Shown here one piece after another: positions 23,534 through 36,184 of a stretch of DNA of 64,000 nt. Origin of the DNA: Bugulina stolonifera. Its lineage: Eukaryota > Bryozoa > Gymnolaemata > Cheilostomatida > Bugulidae. How positions within the stretch are numbered: the stretch's first letter is position 1; each line of letters begins with the position of its first letter. The stretch covers positions 3,129,719 to 3,193,718 of the forward strand of contig OW285191.1 of assembly GCA_935421135.1 (NCBI GenBank). Direction: 5' to 3'. Under the pieces are notes generated by a model that searched no databases, was not told the DNA's origin, and saw only the letters and a program-made list of their open reading frames with translations. A program made the translations under genes and the position numbers.

Positions 23534-24269
23534 CTGAAAAACAAGAACCCTGTATAACAATACTGGCTAAGGATAAAAACGACCTTTTCACACGTTGATT
23601 CTGGGTAAGTATTAGAAATTCTCCACGAACTAGTTGTGAAGCAATACAGTGGTTTACTTGGTCTACTTTACTAATAACATACATTTTGTTCATATGAACC
23701 TTTCCTTTGGCAGTAGTCCTGGTATCTGGATGTTACTTCCGCTGAGTTTGATTGTCTTGTAGCAGTCGGTACATTAATCCAAGTCCTGCCAACTACCGTT
23801 CTAATGTCTATGAAATGCAATACATTGTAGTTAAGAATAGGTTGTAATAATATAGCCATATTGTTTAGAATGGACTTGAACACTATGCTGTGCTTGCCCA
23901 TATCTTATAGTTTTCTTGTTCAATTATGCAGACCGATGCTGCGTTGGAGTCCCAGGAAAATCAATTGTCTGCACATGCGGTTATATGTGCTGTCACCACT
24001 TTGCTTATGTTGGTCAAATTTGATATTTCTACAATGTACATGGTGAGCATTGTCGCTCGTTTCGAAACGTCCACAGCCTGCCTGTTGCTTATCGTTTTAA
24101 ACAGAACAAAAATTGTTTCTACAGTTTGACTGTAGTAATAACATTATTGTTCAGGTTGGGCTCAACTCTGTTTCACCTACATCATAATATTATACGAATG
24201 ATGACTTAGTGCTGGGAGTCTTTGCATAAAGTTGCTACCTGGTGACATCTGACTCGAAAACTGGAAGAG

Positions 24270-25490
24270 CTCAGAGCGTTTTCTGGCCTGAGTTGGCCAT
24301 CTGATTGGCTCCAACATCTCTGCAGATGTTGGCAGAGTACCCTCGTTCGCTTAGGAATCCCATCATACCAATTATAAATGGCAACAGGAAGCTGTCTGTG
24401 AGTACAGTATCATGCGTGTGGGATGCCTGCCGTGGTCCGTCAGCAGACATAATGTAGTTCTTTTAACTTCCTTTGAACTTCTGCTACTTGGCCCTGTAGT
24501 TGATAAACCAAAAATTCAATATTATCTTACATCAGTGGGTGTACGAACATCTATGTATTCGACATGATCTCCCTTCTATTAGTAATTCTGTTCCAGGAAA
24601 CAATTTCAAAATGACTGGATTCAATCCCTGTTATCACATCATAACAAAGAATAATGTTTAGCCAACAAAGGCTGACAAAACTCTGTTACTACCTTGGTGC
24701 AGTGTTCGAAGTATAACAAATGAGGTGGGTACATTGTGCATGTGATCTTAGAGTATTCCATGCAGTTGAATATAAAATGACACAACATGCAGTAATCCTA
24801 TGTTACACATTAGTATTGTACAACTATCTACTTCATTTTATAGTAGCTACTTTAGTAGTGAATTACTCCATGTATATACGTGCATATAAATAGAAATGTT
24901 GAGGGATTCAAACTCATGTCCCGATGAATGATATTTGAGCACTCTATCACTACATTATCAAATCAGCAGTGACTTTATGGTGAAAACTAGCCACTAACAC
25001 GAGGGTATAACAGGCCTTATAATAGCTGCGTACCCACTACGATTGAGATAGGTACACCCCGTATACTCCCGTATGACCACACTACGAACAGTACCCTGGT
25101 GGAGGAAAGGTAGGTAGGTGATTAGTTCGATGAGTGACAGTTCTTGTACTACCTCTATTAGAATTTATCATGATATTCAATCTATATTATGTACAATGGC
25201 TATATGCTGCTTCAATCAATTTAAAACTTAAAAACCTACCAAAGTAACAGAAAGCTCAGAGGTTGTTGTTGTTGTAATAGTCATGATTCCAGACAGCTCC
25301 TCTCTGATTGTATATTTCTGGGAATTTCTTGTTTCCTCTCAAATAACTTGGAGTATTGAACAGGAAGAGCTCAGAAACATTCTCATCTGTCTTTCCAGTC
25401 TTCATATCCTGCTACTAGCTGCTCCCATATCCTTGGCATGAGATTTCCTTAGTTCAGCTACATAACTTAACTCTCTCAATTTGCTGCAAA
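24270..25490 (-). pseudogene. tandem gene family, unit 0 (X and Y blocks only)
   Basis: The X block at 25490-25236 codes YVAELRKSHAKDM and EETRNSQKYTIREELSG but has two in-frame stops. The Y block (24540-24270) is more diverged than in other units. The MITE lies between, as elsewhere. Blocks e1-e4 are missing. It is the most decayed copy. Confidence 0.65.
24700..25093. mobile_element. tRNA-core MITE in unit 0
   Basis: Starts CAGTGTTCGAAG and ends CTACGAACAGTA, with flanks CCTTGGTG and CCCTGGTG as target duplication. It occupies the same spot between blocks X and Y as in the other units, so it predates the array. Confidence 0.82.
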
Positions 25491-26652
25491 ATATAGTCAA
25501 TCAATAATTCTTACTACAATGATAATTTATGAAAAGCCGTTCGATATATAGGTTGTCTTCCATGCGTTACGTTTGTTGCAATGCCTAAGCCTCTTTTTTT
25601 CATGGGAAAAACAATTGCGTTCTATGATAGTCTGTCTCCTTGAATATTGCAAAATAAGCCAACCTATTTCAGCCAAATACATGTACTTGTACTGCAAGTC
25701 TGTAAATTTATATTATGTACATTGTACATGTACATGTATGTAGTTAGCCGTTTCACAAAAACAATAAAGCGAAATTGAATGTTTCAAAGAGGATTATTTT
25801 GATTTAAGAGTTGTAGGTTGTTGTTTGAAAGACTCAAAATCTTCTTCCAGTTGCTGATACAGACCAGTCAGGTCACCCATTGGCTTTATTAGCAATAATC
25901 TCAAAACTGTAGCTTCATCGCAGTCTCTTTATCTGAAGACCACTCTTGCCTATTTGAGTTAAGCATGCACTGACTGTATTAAAATGCAATCTTTTGACTT
26001 GGTCTTCCAATAACATCTCTGTTGTCAAGGGTCTTCAAAGTTCGTAGATAATTTACATTGTACATGTATATGTGTATACGGCCGGAATTCACAAGATATA
26101 AATATGACAATTTCCTGTTTTGAACATTTTTAAATTTCAATTCCAAGCTAGCAAGTTCAAAATAATTTGAAAATAGCACCCAGGAAGAAGTTATTTTCAG
26201 GCTTACATTTACCTTAAATAGAGCTTTTTCTGGCTCCATTATCACCGCAGGTAATCTTAGAAATTCCGGTAAACCATTTGTAAATGGTAACAGGAAACTG
26301 TCTGCGAATACATTATCATCACATTCTGTGGGAACGACTACCGTGGCCCGTCGTTAGACATTCTGTTCTTTTAACTTCCTCTGAACTTCTACTACTTGGC
26401 CCTGTTGTTGGTATACCAAATATTCAACATATCCGTACATCTGTTGTTGTACATGTAAATCCATGAGCATTTAGCGTCGATACTAATAATATTATAACTA
26501 ATTGACGCGATGTAATATTGTATCTTCTGCTGGAGTGATTTTTATCTCTGAAAAAAGTTTAAAATTATTGCATTTCACTCTCTATTGTTACATCATAACA
26601 AAGAATAATGTTTAGCTAAAAATGGCTGACAAAGCTCTACTCTACCCTGGCG

Positions 26653-26914
26653 CAGTGTTTGTGGTGGAACAAATGAAACGGGTACTCTGTGCATGCAACC
26701 TTAGAGCATTCCCTCTAGTTGAATATAGAATAAGACAACATTCAGTAATCCTATGTTGCATAGTAGTATAGCTAATCACTTCATCTTATAGTAGCTTGAT
26801 TTTATAGTGAAAACTAGTCATTAACATGAGGGTACACGCCTTATGGCTGTGTACTCACTAAAACTGAGGTGGGTACACACCGTATACTCCCGTATAACCA
26901 CACTATGAACAGTG
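26653..26914. mobile_element. tRNA-core MITE in unit 1, internally deleted
   Basis: Ends CAGTGTTTGTGG and CTATGAACAGTG; flanks CCCTGGCG and CCTTAGTG. It has lost the tRNA-like centre and is about 70-130 bp shorter than its sisters. Confidence 0.8.
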
Positions 26915-28795
26915 CCTTAGTGGAGGAAAAGTTAGTTCAATTAGTGACATGTCTACGCACTGATTCAAACTTAAAAACCCACCAAAGTAGCAGAAAGCTC
27001 TGAGGTTGTTGTCGTTGTGATACATGATTCCAGACAGTTCCTCTTTGATCGTATATTTCTGGGAATTTCTTGTTTCCTCATACATCACTTGGAGTATGAA
27101 GCGGGAAGAGCTTAAAAGCATTCTCATCTGTCTTTGCAGTCTTCGTAACCTACTGCTAGGCTGTTCTTATATCATTGGCATGGGGTTTACTTAGCTCCGT
27201 AACATAAGGTAACTCTCTCACTTCACTGAAAAATATACTCAACCAATAATTCTTTTTCCAACAAAATAAATAGCTGTATAATAATATGTGTGCATTGTAT
27301 TCCATGCATTATCTTAGTAGCAACGCTGAAACCTCTCTCTTTTATACCAATACTAGTTCTAGATTGTGCAATGGTCTATCTCCTTTCATTATGTACAATA
27401 ATTCAACCTATGGAGCAAGAGCAATAGCCTAGCACTGACACTATTACTGTGGTCACCTACGGTGTCATGTCCAGCTTCAATCGCTACGGTGTCTGCCATC
27501 TTGAAATTTTAACTTTCGCCGTTAGCATTACCACTTTCATGAGTGATGTATATAAATTTCTAGTCATCATTATTTTGCTTACAATCAGATATCTGAAATC
27601 GAAAAAGATATCTTTCTCCATGATGTATGCAGCACAGTACAAACCCTTGCTAAGACCTAATTCTAAATAATCTGCCTACAGTAACTACAGTATAAACAAA
27701 TACATAGGCCTTGAATTATACAGTACTTCATGTCATAATAGCCATGCCAATACCTGCACGGTTTGTATTGTAAAGGAAAAACTTACAGGAAGTGTCAAAC
27801 ATTTGGTATAGTTGGTACCATCAGGTACTGTAGATACTGGTCAATCAATAAAGATTCAGTTTGTGGGAAGTCGTGTAGCCACATCTCTGTAGTTCTACGG
27901 AATCTCCAGGATTCATTGTGTATGTGCCATCAGTGACATACTGTTGTATTAGAAGATTTTTTCACCAGGAAGACGGATGTCTGGAAATAGTAGTGATATC
28001 TGAAGGACTGATTAGTGAACTTTTTCTTCAACAGAAATGAAGCCAGGGAAGTTTTGTCTCTTAATTATTTATGTATCACCCTAACTGCTGATTTCTGTCT
28101 AACAGATTTGCAACACTTATAGCTGTATTATGACGGCAAATTATTGATTACATTATGAAAGTAAATAATCAATGATATAGAAAGTCGTTATATTTTAGGC
28201 AAATGTTTTTGACTTATTTGCCAAGCTTCGGTCTCGGTCGAAACTCTGCGTCTTTTTAACATTATTACGACAATCATACAGACTGTCAATGCAAAATGTT
28301 ACTGGGGTAGAATACACATACAGGTAGTTATAAGATACAATGCTATTGGACTCACTTGATACTTAGAAATGCTGGCAAGTGAATCTTTCTCGCGCTTGTT
28401 TTTTGATTTTCTTCATCGCTTGCCTCGACACCTGCATCGAGTATTATTACCAGCCGCGATGTAATCGTTTCTTTCTTGTGCTGTTTGTGAAGATTCAACT
28501 TTTTTCTAAAATATGACAGAAACATTCAGCTGGTACATAAAAATGGTTTGAAACCAATCTGACACCGAATTTCTAAACTGACATGAGTAATTTTGATACG
28601 GTACCTACGTTGTACATGTAATTAATTAGTATGAAAACTAGGAGAGTTGTTGTTAGATTTTATCCGAATTGTCCTACAACCATTTTCACTATTCTCATGG
28701 TGGCTCTTTGTGGTTAGTTATCAAACCAGCCTCTTCCACTAGCATAATATGTTGGTTGTAATATTAATATATAATAATTATGTTAGTAATGTTGT

Positions 28796-28830
28796 AATAT
28801 TTTTGTAATATTATTACAAAAATAGGGAGG
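28796..28830. repeat. AT-rich palindrome in each unit
   Basis: TTTTTGTAATA and TATTACAAAAA face each other across one base just downstream of the e1 donor; the same hairpin recurs in units 2 and 3 (about 34586 and 39240). Confidence 0.7.
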
Positions 28831-29237
28831 AAATAAAGAAGAGTAAACTATCCTTACCTAAAGTATTCAGAGAGCAGACAATCAAATGATTTCATCAAAT
28901 TTTTGCACAATAGGAATTTACTGAAGCATAATTGAGATTCCTCAGAAAATTTAATTTTTCTGAAATAATGAGGTGAAACGGACAATTTCTGTAGCTCATA
29001 ATCATTGCACATACATTGTCCCCGTCCGTACATGTATCTGTATTAATTGTATCTCATTGCATGATTGTATTAGGTCGAGCCCACTCATGTCTACCTCTTT
29101 TTATTTCATGGAATTTCTGTTATTCTGTAATGTCTCTGTTGTATCCAACCTAAAGAGGACAACCCGAGGTAGGTTGGTCCTTGAACACTCCTTGATATTC
29201 TGTTCTATTCGTTTCCCTCTCTACCCATTCATTGTAT

Positions 29238-29560
29238 AATGTTACATGTAGGACTGATTCTTAGTGTCCTTTGCCAGAAGTTACTGGAAGCGGATTTTGT
29301 ATAAAAGGCTAAAGTTTCTCTGAATTCGTTCAGTTATCTGCTGGAACTCAATAAAGAGTGCAACTATATGCGAAGAATGCCCGAGTCATTTTTTCTAGAC
29401 TAGCATACTCTCAGCTGAAGTCCCTTGAGTCTAAAAACCCAGAGTCCTGGAATAGGCTAGATAATATGTACATGTTGACCATATAAGTACATGCTAGGAC
29501 AACTCAGACTTATGGGTCAGCACTCATGCACAGCAAAACCAGTCAGCTATGTTATCTAAT
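29238..29560 (+). other. TATA/AATAAA module, possible old LTR (unit 1)
   Basis: TGTTACATGT, then TATAAAAGG (29300), then AATAAAG 50 bp further on (29350), an LTR-like arrangement. The module recurs between units at about 35026-35345 and, split by a SINE insertion, at 40485-41110. No TSD or matching partner LTR is evident. It could equally be the promoter region of a plus-strand transcript. In U1 and U2 it lies upstream of e1 when read on the minus strand. Confidence 0.4.
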
Positions 29561-29617
29561 CCTCAGTGTACGTAATAAGAAGAGTTCAATAGACCACTCT
29601 TAATCCACCCATCCCCC

Positions 29618-29637
29618 TCCCCCCCCCCCCCCCCCCC
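29618..29637. repeat. poly-C tract
   Basis: About 19 consecutive C. Equivalent tracts stand at 35392-35420 (interrupted) and 41166-41182, each at the same place in its unit. Confidence 0.9.
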
Positions 29638-30560
29638 GTGCTCATTTCCCTATGGAATATACTCGAGCATTCTACTACCACTACACTGTCAGGTCAGCAG
29701 TAATTTCTCGGGGAAAGCTAGCAGTACCCTGGTAGAGGAAAGGCAGTGAGATGATGAATTCGATTAGTGGCAGTTCTTGTACTGCCTCTATTAGAATATA
29801 TCATGATATTTAATCTATAATTTATGAACAATGTCTACACACTGCTTCAATCAATTTAGAATTTACAGACCTACCAAAGTAGCAGGTAGCTCTGAGGTTG
29901 TTATTGTTGTAATAGTCATGATTCCACACAGCTCCTCTTTGGTTGTATATTTCTGGGAATTTCTTGTTTCCTCTCACATCACTTGGAGTATTGAACAGGA
30001 AGAGCTCAGAAGCATTCTCATCTGTCTTTCTAGTCTTCATATCCTACTACTTGCTGCTAGCATATCCTTGATATGAGATTTCCTTAGTTCGGCGACATAC
30101 GCTAACTCTCCAACTTCACTGCAAAATATAGTCAACCAATAATTCTTATTGTAAGAAATGATAAGCTGTGCAATATGTAAGATGTCTTCCATGTGTTATG
30201 TTAGTTGCAATGCCGAAGCCTCTCTTTTTCATGACAAAACAATTGTGTTCTACGATAGTCTGTCCCCTTGAATATTGCATAACAAACCAACCTATTTAAG
30301 TCAAATACTTGTACTGCAATTCTGTATATTATGTACATCTGTGTAGTTAGCCGTTTCACAAAAACAAATGATTGAAATTGAATGTTTCAAAGAGGATTAT
30401 TTTGATTTAAGAGTTGTAGATTGTTGTTTGAAGGACTCAAAGTCTTCCTCCAGTTGCTGATACAGTCCATTCAGGTCACCCATTGACTTTATTAGCAATA
30501 GTCTAAAAACTGTAGCTTCATTGCAGTCTCTTTATCTGAAGACCACTCTTGCCTATTTGT

Positions 30561-31627
30561 CGCTGCCTTAGTATGCAAATGTCCTAACTGCTTCAATTTT
30601 CAAAAATTGAGTTATTGGCACCAGTGTATGCGTGACTGAACACACGTCATTTTCCTTTTTGTTGTAGAGTTTTATCAGCTCTGGTTGCTTCACAAAGAGA
30701 ATGCAAATGTCCTATGTGCATTCCTGTCCCATGCTCATTCTTGAATGCAATTGTCCTAAGTGACAATTCAATCAACTATTGGTCAATGACAATTAATTAA
30801 CCAATTGGATACTGCTTTTGTTGATCTAATTCAAAAGTCAGGCACTGTTTACTGTGTGACACCAACAACAGTTTAGAGGGGGTGTGTAAAAACCTCAATA
30901 TATAAAGCAGAATCTCTAGCTAAAAACCCACCTAAGTCCTAGATGATGTTGGCATCTGTTACCAGTATGCATCAGCATGCATCCCCGATGAAAGCAATAT
31001 ACCACAAGAACAAAAACAATGCTTGTAAATTACATCAATTCCCACTCCATCCCCCTCCACTACCCTAGTAATCTCACCATCGCTAGAATGGATGTTTGGT
31101 TAAGATTGAAGTACAAAAGCCATATCTGACTGCATCAATTAGTTATTCTTTAAGTTATAAGCTACTATACACATATACATTGCACATGGAAATGGATATT
31201 ATAATTATATGATACATTGCATCATTTTTGAAGTTTGAATTTCATAAATATACCATAATACAATAATGTTTCCATGTTCACAATTTCGAAATACTTAAAA
31301 ATAGTAACATACAACTCAATCTTCTAACCACATTGCATGCACATATTGTACTCAGTACCACTTAGGACATTTGCATTCTCATTTCATTGTTTTCTGGTAG
31401 AACAACTGTCCTATCTGCAATCACAAATTGTTAAATCTGGGAGTTTTTCTCACTGCAAATATGTAAAAGCACTGTATCTGGACTAGTAAATCAATATTCA
31501 ACCTAGACACTGCTTTTCGTGTAAATCTTTTGATAAGAAAATGACAATTTGGGCACCTCAAATTTTGACATTGCAATATCTCCAATTTTATTGTGCACAC
31601 TTAGGACATTTGCATACTAGGGCAGCG
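30561..31627. mobile_element. 1,067-bp TIR element with octamer-bearing ends, unit 2 only
   Basis: TIRs of about 28 bp: CGCTGCCTTAGTATGCAAAT left and, reversed, CGCTGCCCTAGTATGCAAAT right, continuing GTCCTAA. TTGT stands on both sides; the empty site is seen in units 1 and 3 (GCCTATTT(G/C)AGTTAA). The motif ATGCAAATGTCCTA is repeated in the interior in both orientations. No ORF is present. Confidence 0.88.
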
Positions 31628-32307
31628 TTGTGTTAACCATGCACTGACTGTATTAAACCGCAATTTTTCAATTTGGTCTTCCAATAACACCTCTGTTGTG
31701 AAGGGTCTTTAAAGTTCATAGATGATTAATGTATATATGGCCGGAATTCACAAGATATAATTATGATAATTTTCTGCATTGAACATTTTTAAATTTTAAT
31801 TCCAAGCTAGCAAGTTCAAGATAATTTGTAAATAGCACCCAAGAAGAAGTTATTTTAAGGCTTACATTTACCTTCAATAGAGCTTTTTCTGGCTCCATTA
31901 TTACCGCAGGTAATCTTAGAAGTTCCGGTAAACCATTTGTAAATGGTAACAGGAAGCTGTCCACGAATACATTGTCATCACATTGTGTGGGAACGACTAC
32001 CGTGGCCCGTCGGTAGACTTTCGGTTCTTTTAACTTCCTCTGAACTTCTACTACTTGGCCCTGTTGTTGGTATACCAAATATTCAACATATCCGTACATC
32101 TATTGTTGTACATGTAAATCCATGAGCATTTAGCGTCGATACTAATATTATAACTAATTGACGTGATGTAATATTGTATCTTCTGTTGGAGTGATTTTTA
32201 TCTCGAAACAATTTTAAAATTATCGCATTTTACTCTCTATTGTTACATTATAACAAATAATAATGTTTAGCTAATAAAGGCTGACAAAACTCTGCTCTAC
32301 TCTGGTG

Positions 32308-32633
32308 GAGTGTTTGTGGTGGAACAAATGAAGTAGGTACTCTGTGCATGCAACCTTAGGGCATTTGAATAAGACAACATGCAGTAATCCTATGTTGTAT
32401 AGTAGTATAGCTAATCACTTCATCTTATAGTAGCTTGAAATTTCGAGGAATCCGAACCCATGTTCATATGAATGATATTTGAGCACTCTACCATATTACA
32501 CTATCAGGTCAGCAGTGACTTTATGATGAAAGCTAGTCATTAACATGAGGGTACACGCTTTATGGCTGTGTGCTCACTAAAACTGAGGTGGGTACACACT
32601 GTATACTCCCGTATAACCACACTATGAACAGTG
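32308..32633. mobile_element. tRNA-core MITE in unit 2
   Basis: GAGTGTTTGTGG (first base changed) to CTATGAACAGTG, with the tRNA-like centre (minus-strand GGGTTCGGATTCC) retained. Confidence 0.8.
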
Positions 32634-35600
32634 CCTTAGTGGAGGAAAGGTTAGTTCAATATTAGTGACATGTCTACTCAATGATTCAAACTCAAAAAAA
32701 CCCACCAAAGTAGTAGGAAGCTCTGAGGTTGATGTTGTTGTAATACATGATTCTAGACAGCTCCTCTCTGATCGCATATTTCTGGGAATTTCTTGTTTCC
32801 TCACACATCACTTGGAGTATGGAGCGGGAAGAGCTCAGAAGCATTCTCATCTGTTTTTGCATTCTTTGTGTTCTACTGCTAGCTGTTCTCATATCCTTGG
32901 CATGAGATTTACTTAGCTCAGTAACATAAGGTAAATCTCTCACTTCACTGAAAAATACACCCAACTAATAATTCTTGTTGCAACGAAATAAATAGCCGTA
33001 TAATATGTGTGCATTGTATTCCATGAGTTGGCTTAGTAGCAATTCTGAAACTTCTCTCTTGTATACTAATACTAGTTCTAGATTTTACGATGGTCTATCT
33101 TTCATTACGTACATGTACAATAATTCAACCTATGGAGCAACAGCAATAGCCTAGCACTGACACTATTACTGTGGTTACCTACGGTGTCGTGCCAAACTTC
33201 AATCGCTACTGTGTCTGCCATCTTGAAATTTTGACTTCCGCCATTAGCTTTACCACTTTCATGACTGATGCATATGAATTTCTAGTCATCATTATTTTGC
33301 TTACAGTCAGAAATCTGAAATCGAAGAGGATATCGTTCTCCATGATGTATACAGCAGAGTACAAACACTTGCGAAGACCTAATTCTAAGTAATCTGCCTA
33401 CAGTAACTACAGTAAACAGGTACATAGGCCCTGAATTATACTTCATGTTATTAATAATAGCTATGCCAATATATACCTGTATGGTTTGTATTGTAAAGGA
33501 ACAACTTACAGGAAGTGTCAAACATTTGCTGTAGCTGGTACCAACAGGAACTGTAGATACTGGTCATCAATAAAGATTCTGTTTGTGGGAAGTTGTGTAG
33601 CCACATCTCTGTAGTTCTATGGAATCTCCAGGATTCATTGTGTATGTGTCATCAATGACATAGTTAAGAAGGATTTTTTCACCTGAAAGATGCACCAATG
33701 ACATAGTAATGGAAGAGCTTTTCACCAGGAAGACGGATGTCTGGAAATAGTGGTGATATCTGGAGTAGGACTGATTAGTAAATTTTTTCTTCAACAAAAA
33801 TGAAGCCGGGGAAGTTCTGTCTCTTAATTATTTATGTATCGCCCTAACTGCTGATTTCTGTCTAACAGACTTGCAACACTTACAGCTGTATTATGACAGC
33901 AAATTATTGATAACAGTATGAAAGTAAATAATCAACAATATAGAAAGTCCTAATATTTTAGGCAAATGTTTTTGCTTTATATGTCAAGCCTCGGTCTCGG
34001 TCGAAACTCTGCGTCCTTTTAACATACATGTTTAACAATCCTACAGAGTGTGAATACAAAATGTTATTGGGGTAGAATACACATATACATTACATTGTAT
34101 GTAGTTATAAAATACAACGTTATTGGACTCACTTGATACTTAGAAATGCTGGCAAGTGAATCTTTCTCGTGCTTGTTCTTTTGATTTTCTGCATCGCTTG
34201 CCTCGACACCTGCATCGAGTATTGGCGCCAGCCATGATGTAATCGTTTCTTTCCTGTGATGCTTGTGAGGACTCTACTTTTTTTCTAAAACATGACAAAA
34301 ATATCCAGCTGGTACATAAAAATGGTTTGAAACCAATCTGACATCGAATTTCTAAACTGGGTAATTTTGATACGGTACCTAATTAATTAGCATGGAAGCT
34401 AGGAGAGTTGTTGCTAGTTTTTATCTGAACTGTCCTTCAACCATTTTCACTATTCTCATGGTGGCTCTTTGTGGCTAGTTATCAAACCAGCCTCTTCAAC
34501 TAACATAATAAATGTTAGTTGTAATATTAATATATATAATATGTTAGTTGTAATATTAATATATATAATATGTTAGTTGTAATATTTTTGTAATATTATT
34601 ACAAAAATAGGGAGGAAATAAAGAAGAGTAAACTATCCTTACCTAAAGTATTCAGAGAATAGACAATCGAATGATTTTATTAAATTTTTGCACAAAAGGA
34701 ATTTACTGAAGCATAATTGAGATTCCTCAGAAAATTTAATATTTCTGAAATAATGAGGTGAAACGGACAATTTTTGTAGCTCACAATCATTGCACATACA
34801 TTGTCCCCGTACATGTATCTGTATTAATTGTATCTCATTGCATGATTGTATTAGGTCGAGCCCACTCATGTCTACCTCTTTTTATTTCATGAAATTTCTG
34901 TTATTCTGTAATGTCTCTGCTGTATCCAACCTAAAGAGGTCAACCGGAGGTAGGTTAGTCCTTGGACACTACTTAATATTCTGTCCTATTCGTTTTTCTC
35001 TCTATCTATTAATTGTATAATGTTACATGTGAGACCGATTCTTAGTGTCACTTTGCCAGAAGTTACTGGAAGCGGATTTTGTATAAAAGGCTAAAGTTTT
35101 TCTGTATTAGTTCAGTTATCTGCTGGAGCTCAATAAAGAGTGCAACTATATGCGAAGAATACGAGAGTCATTTTTTCTAGACTAGCATACTCTCAGCTGA
35201 AGTCCCTCGGTTCTAAAAGCCCAGAGTCCTAGAATAGGCTAGATTATGTACATGTTGATCATATAAGTACATGCTAGGACAACTCAGACTTATGGGTCAG
35301 CACTCATGCACAGCAAAACCAGTCAGCTATATTATCTATTCCTCAGTGTATGTGATAAGGAGCGTTCAATAGACCACTCTTAATTCACCCCCCCCTCTTT
35401 TCTCCCCCCCCCCCCTCCCGTGCTCATTTCTCTATGGAATATACTCGAGCACTCTACTACCATTACACTATCAGGTCAGCAGTATTTTTTCGAGGAAAGC
35501 TAGCAGTACCCTGGTAGAGGAAAGGTAGGGAGATGATGAATTCGATTAGTGACAGTTCTTGTACTACCTCTATTAGAATATAGCATGATATTTAATCTAT

Positions 35601-36184
35601 AATTTATGTACAATGTCTACACACTGCTTCAATCAATTTAGACTTTACAAACCTACCAAAGTAGCAGGAAGCTCTGAGGTTGTTATTGTTGTAATAGTCA
35701 TGATTCCAGACAACTCCTCCTTGGTTGTATATTTCTGGGAATTTCTTGTTTCCTCTCAAATCACTTGGAGTATGGCGAGGTAAATGCTCAGAAACATTCT
35801 CACCTGTCTTTCCAGTCTTTATATCCTACTACTAGCTGCTCTCATATCCTTGGCATGAGATTTCTTTAGTTCGGCTACATAACTTAACTCTCTCACTTCA
35901 CTGCAAAATATAGTCAACCAATAATTCTTATTGCAACAAAATGAAAGCTTTGCTATATGTAGGTTGTCTTCCATGGGTGACGTTAGTTGCAATGCTGAAG
36001 CCTCTCTTTTTCATGACAAAACAATTGCGTTCTACGATAGTCTGTCCCCTTGAATATTGCATAACAAACCAACCTATTTAAGTCAAATACTTGTACTGCA
36101 ATTCTGTATATTATGTACATCTGTGTAGTTAGCCATTTCACAAAAACAAATGATTGAAATTGAATGTTTCAAAGAGGATTATTT

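Larger units (their letters stand above)
25795..29088 (-). pseudogene. tandem gene family, unit 1
   Basis: e1 starts MSGLDLIQSCNEIQLIQIHV at 29088 and ends at a GTAAGG donor (28858). A 4-bp insertion (CGTC) relative to unit 2 shifts its frame. e2 (28520-28375) codes ILDAGVEASDEENQ and KIHLPAFLSI. e4 codes KMADTVAIEAGHDT, with TAA in place of a Gln codon. X (27230-26975) is followed by Y (26465-26237, VVVPTECDDNVF and EPEKALFK before GTAAAT) and Z (MGDLNGLYQQLEEDFESF, then stop). Y carries a stop where unit 2 has Tyr. Function unknown; X and Z look helical. Confidence 0.6.
30400..34869 (-). pseudogene. tandem gene family, unit 2 (fullest copy)
   Basis: e1 (34869-34643) is open: MSGLDLIQSCNEIQLIQIHV onward with a Cys pair (CMCNDC), then a GTAAGG donor. 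e2 (34284-34133) has 7 A at its start, where units 1 and 3 have 6, and a second +1 indel. The e3 region has PGEKLFHYYVIGASF and a repeat of the same theme, NYVIDDTYTMNPGDSIELQ. e4 codes FICISHESGKANGGSQNF and KMADTVAIEVWHDT before GTAGGT. X (32960-32700) reads LPYVTELSKSHAKDM and RMLLSSSRSILQVMCEE. Y (32100-31872) reads LVYQQQGQVVEVQRKLKE and VVVPTQCDDNVFVDSF before GTAAAT. Z ends GLYQQLEEDFESFKQQS, stop. A fully phase-consistent model could not be assembled. Family unknown. Confidence 0.6.

Noticed and set aside
27449..27670. Plus-strand ORF repeated in units 1-3 (MVTYGV..)
   Set aside because: It is antisense to block e4, whose minus-strand reading has splice sites and conserved peptide.
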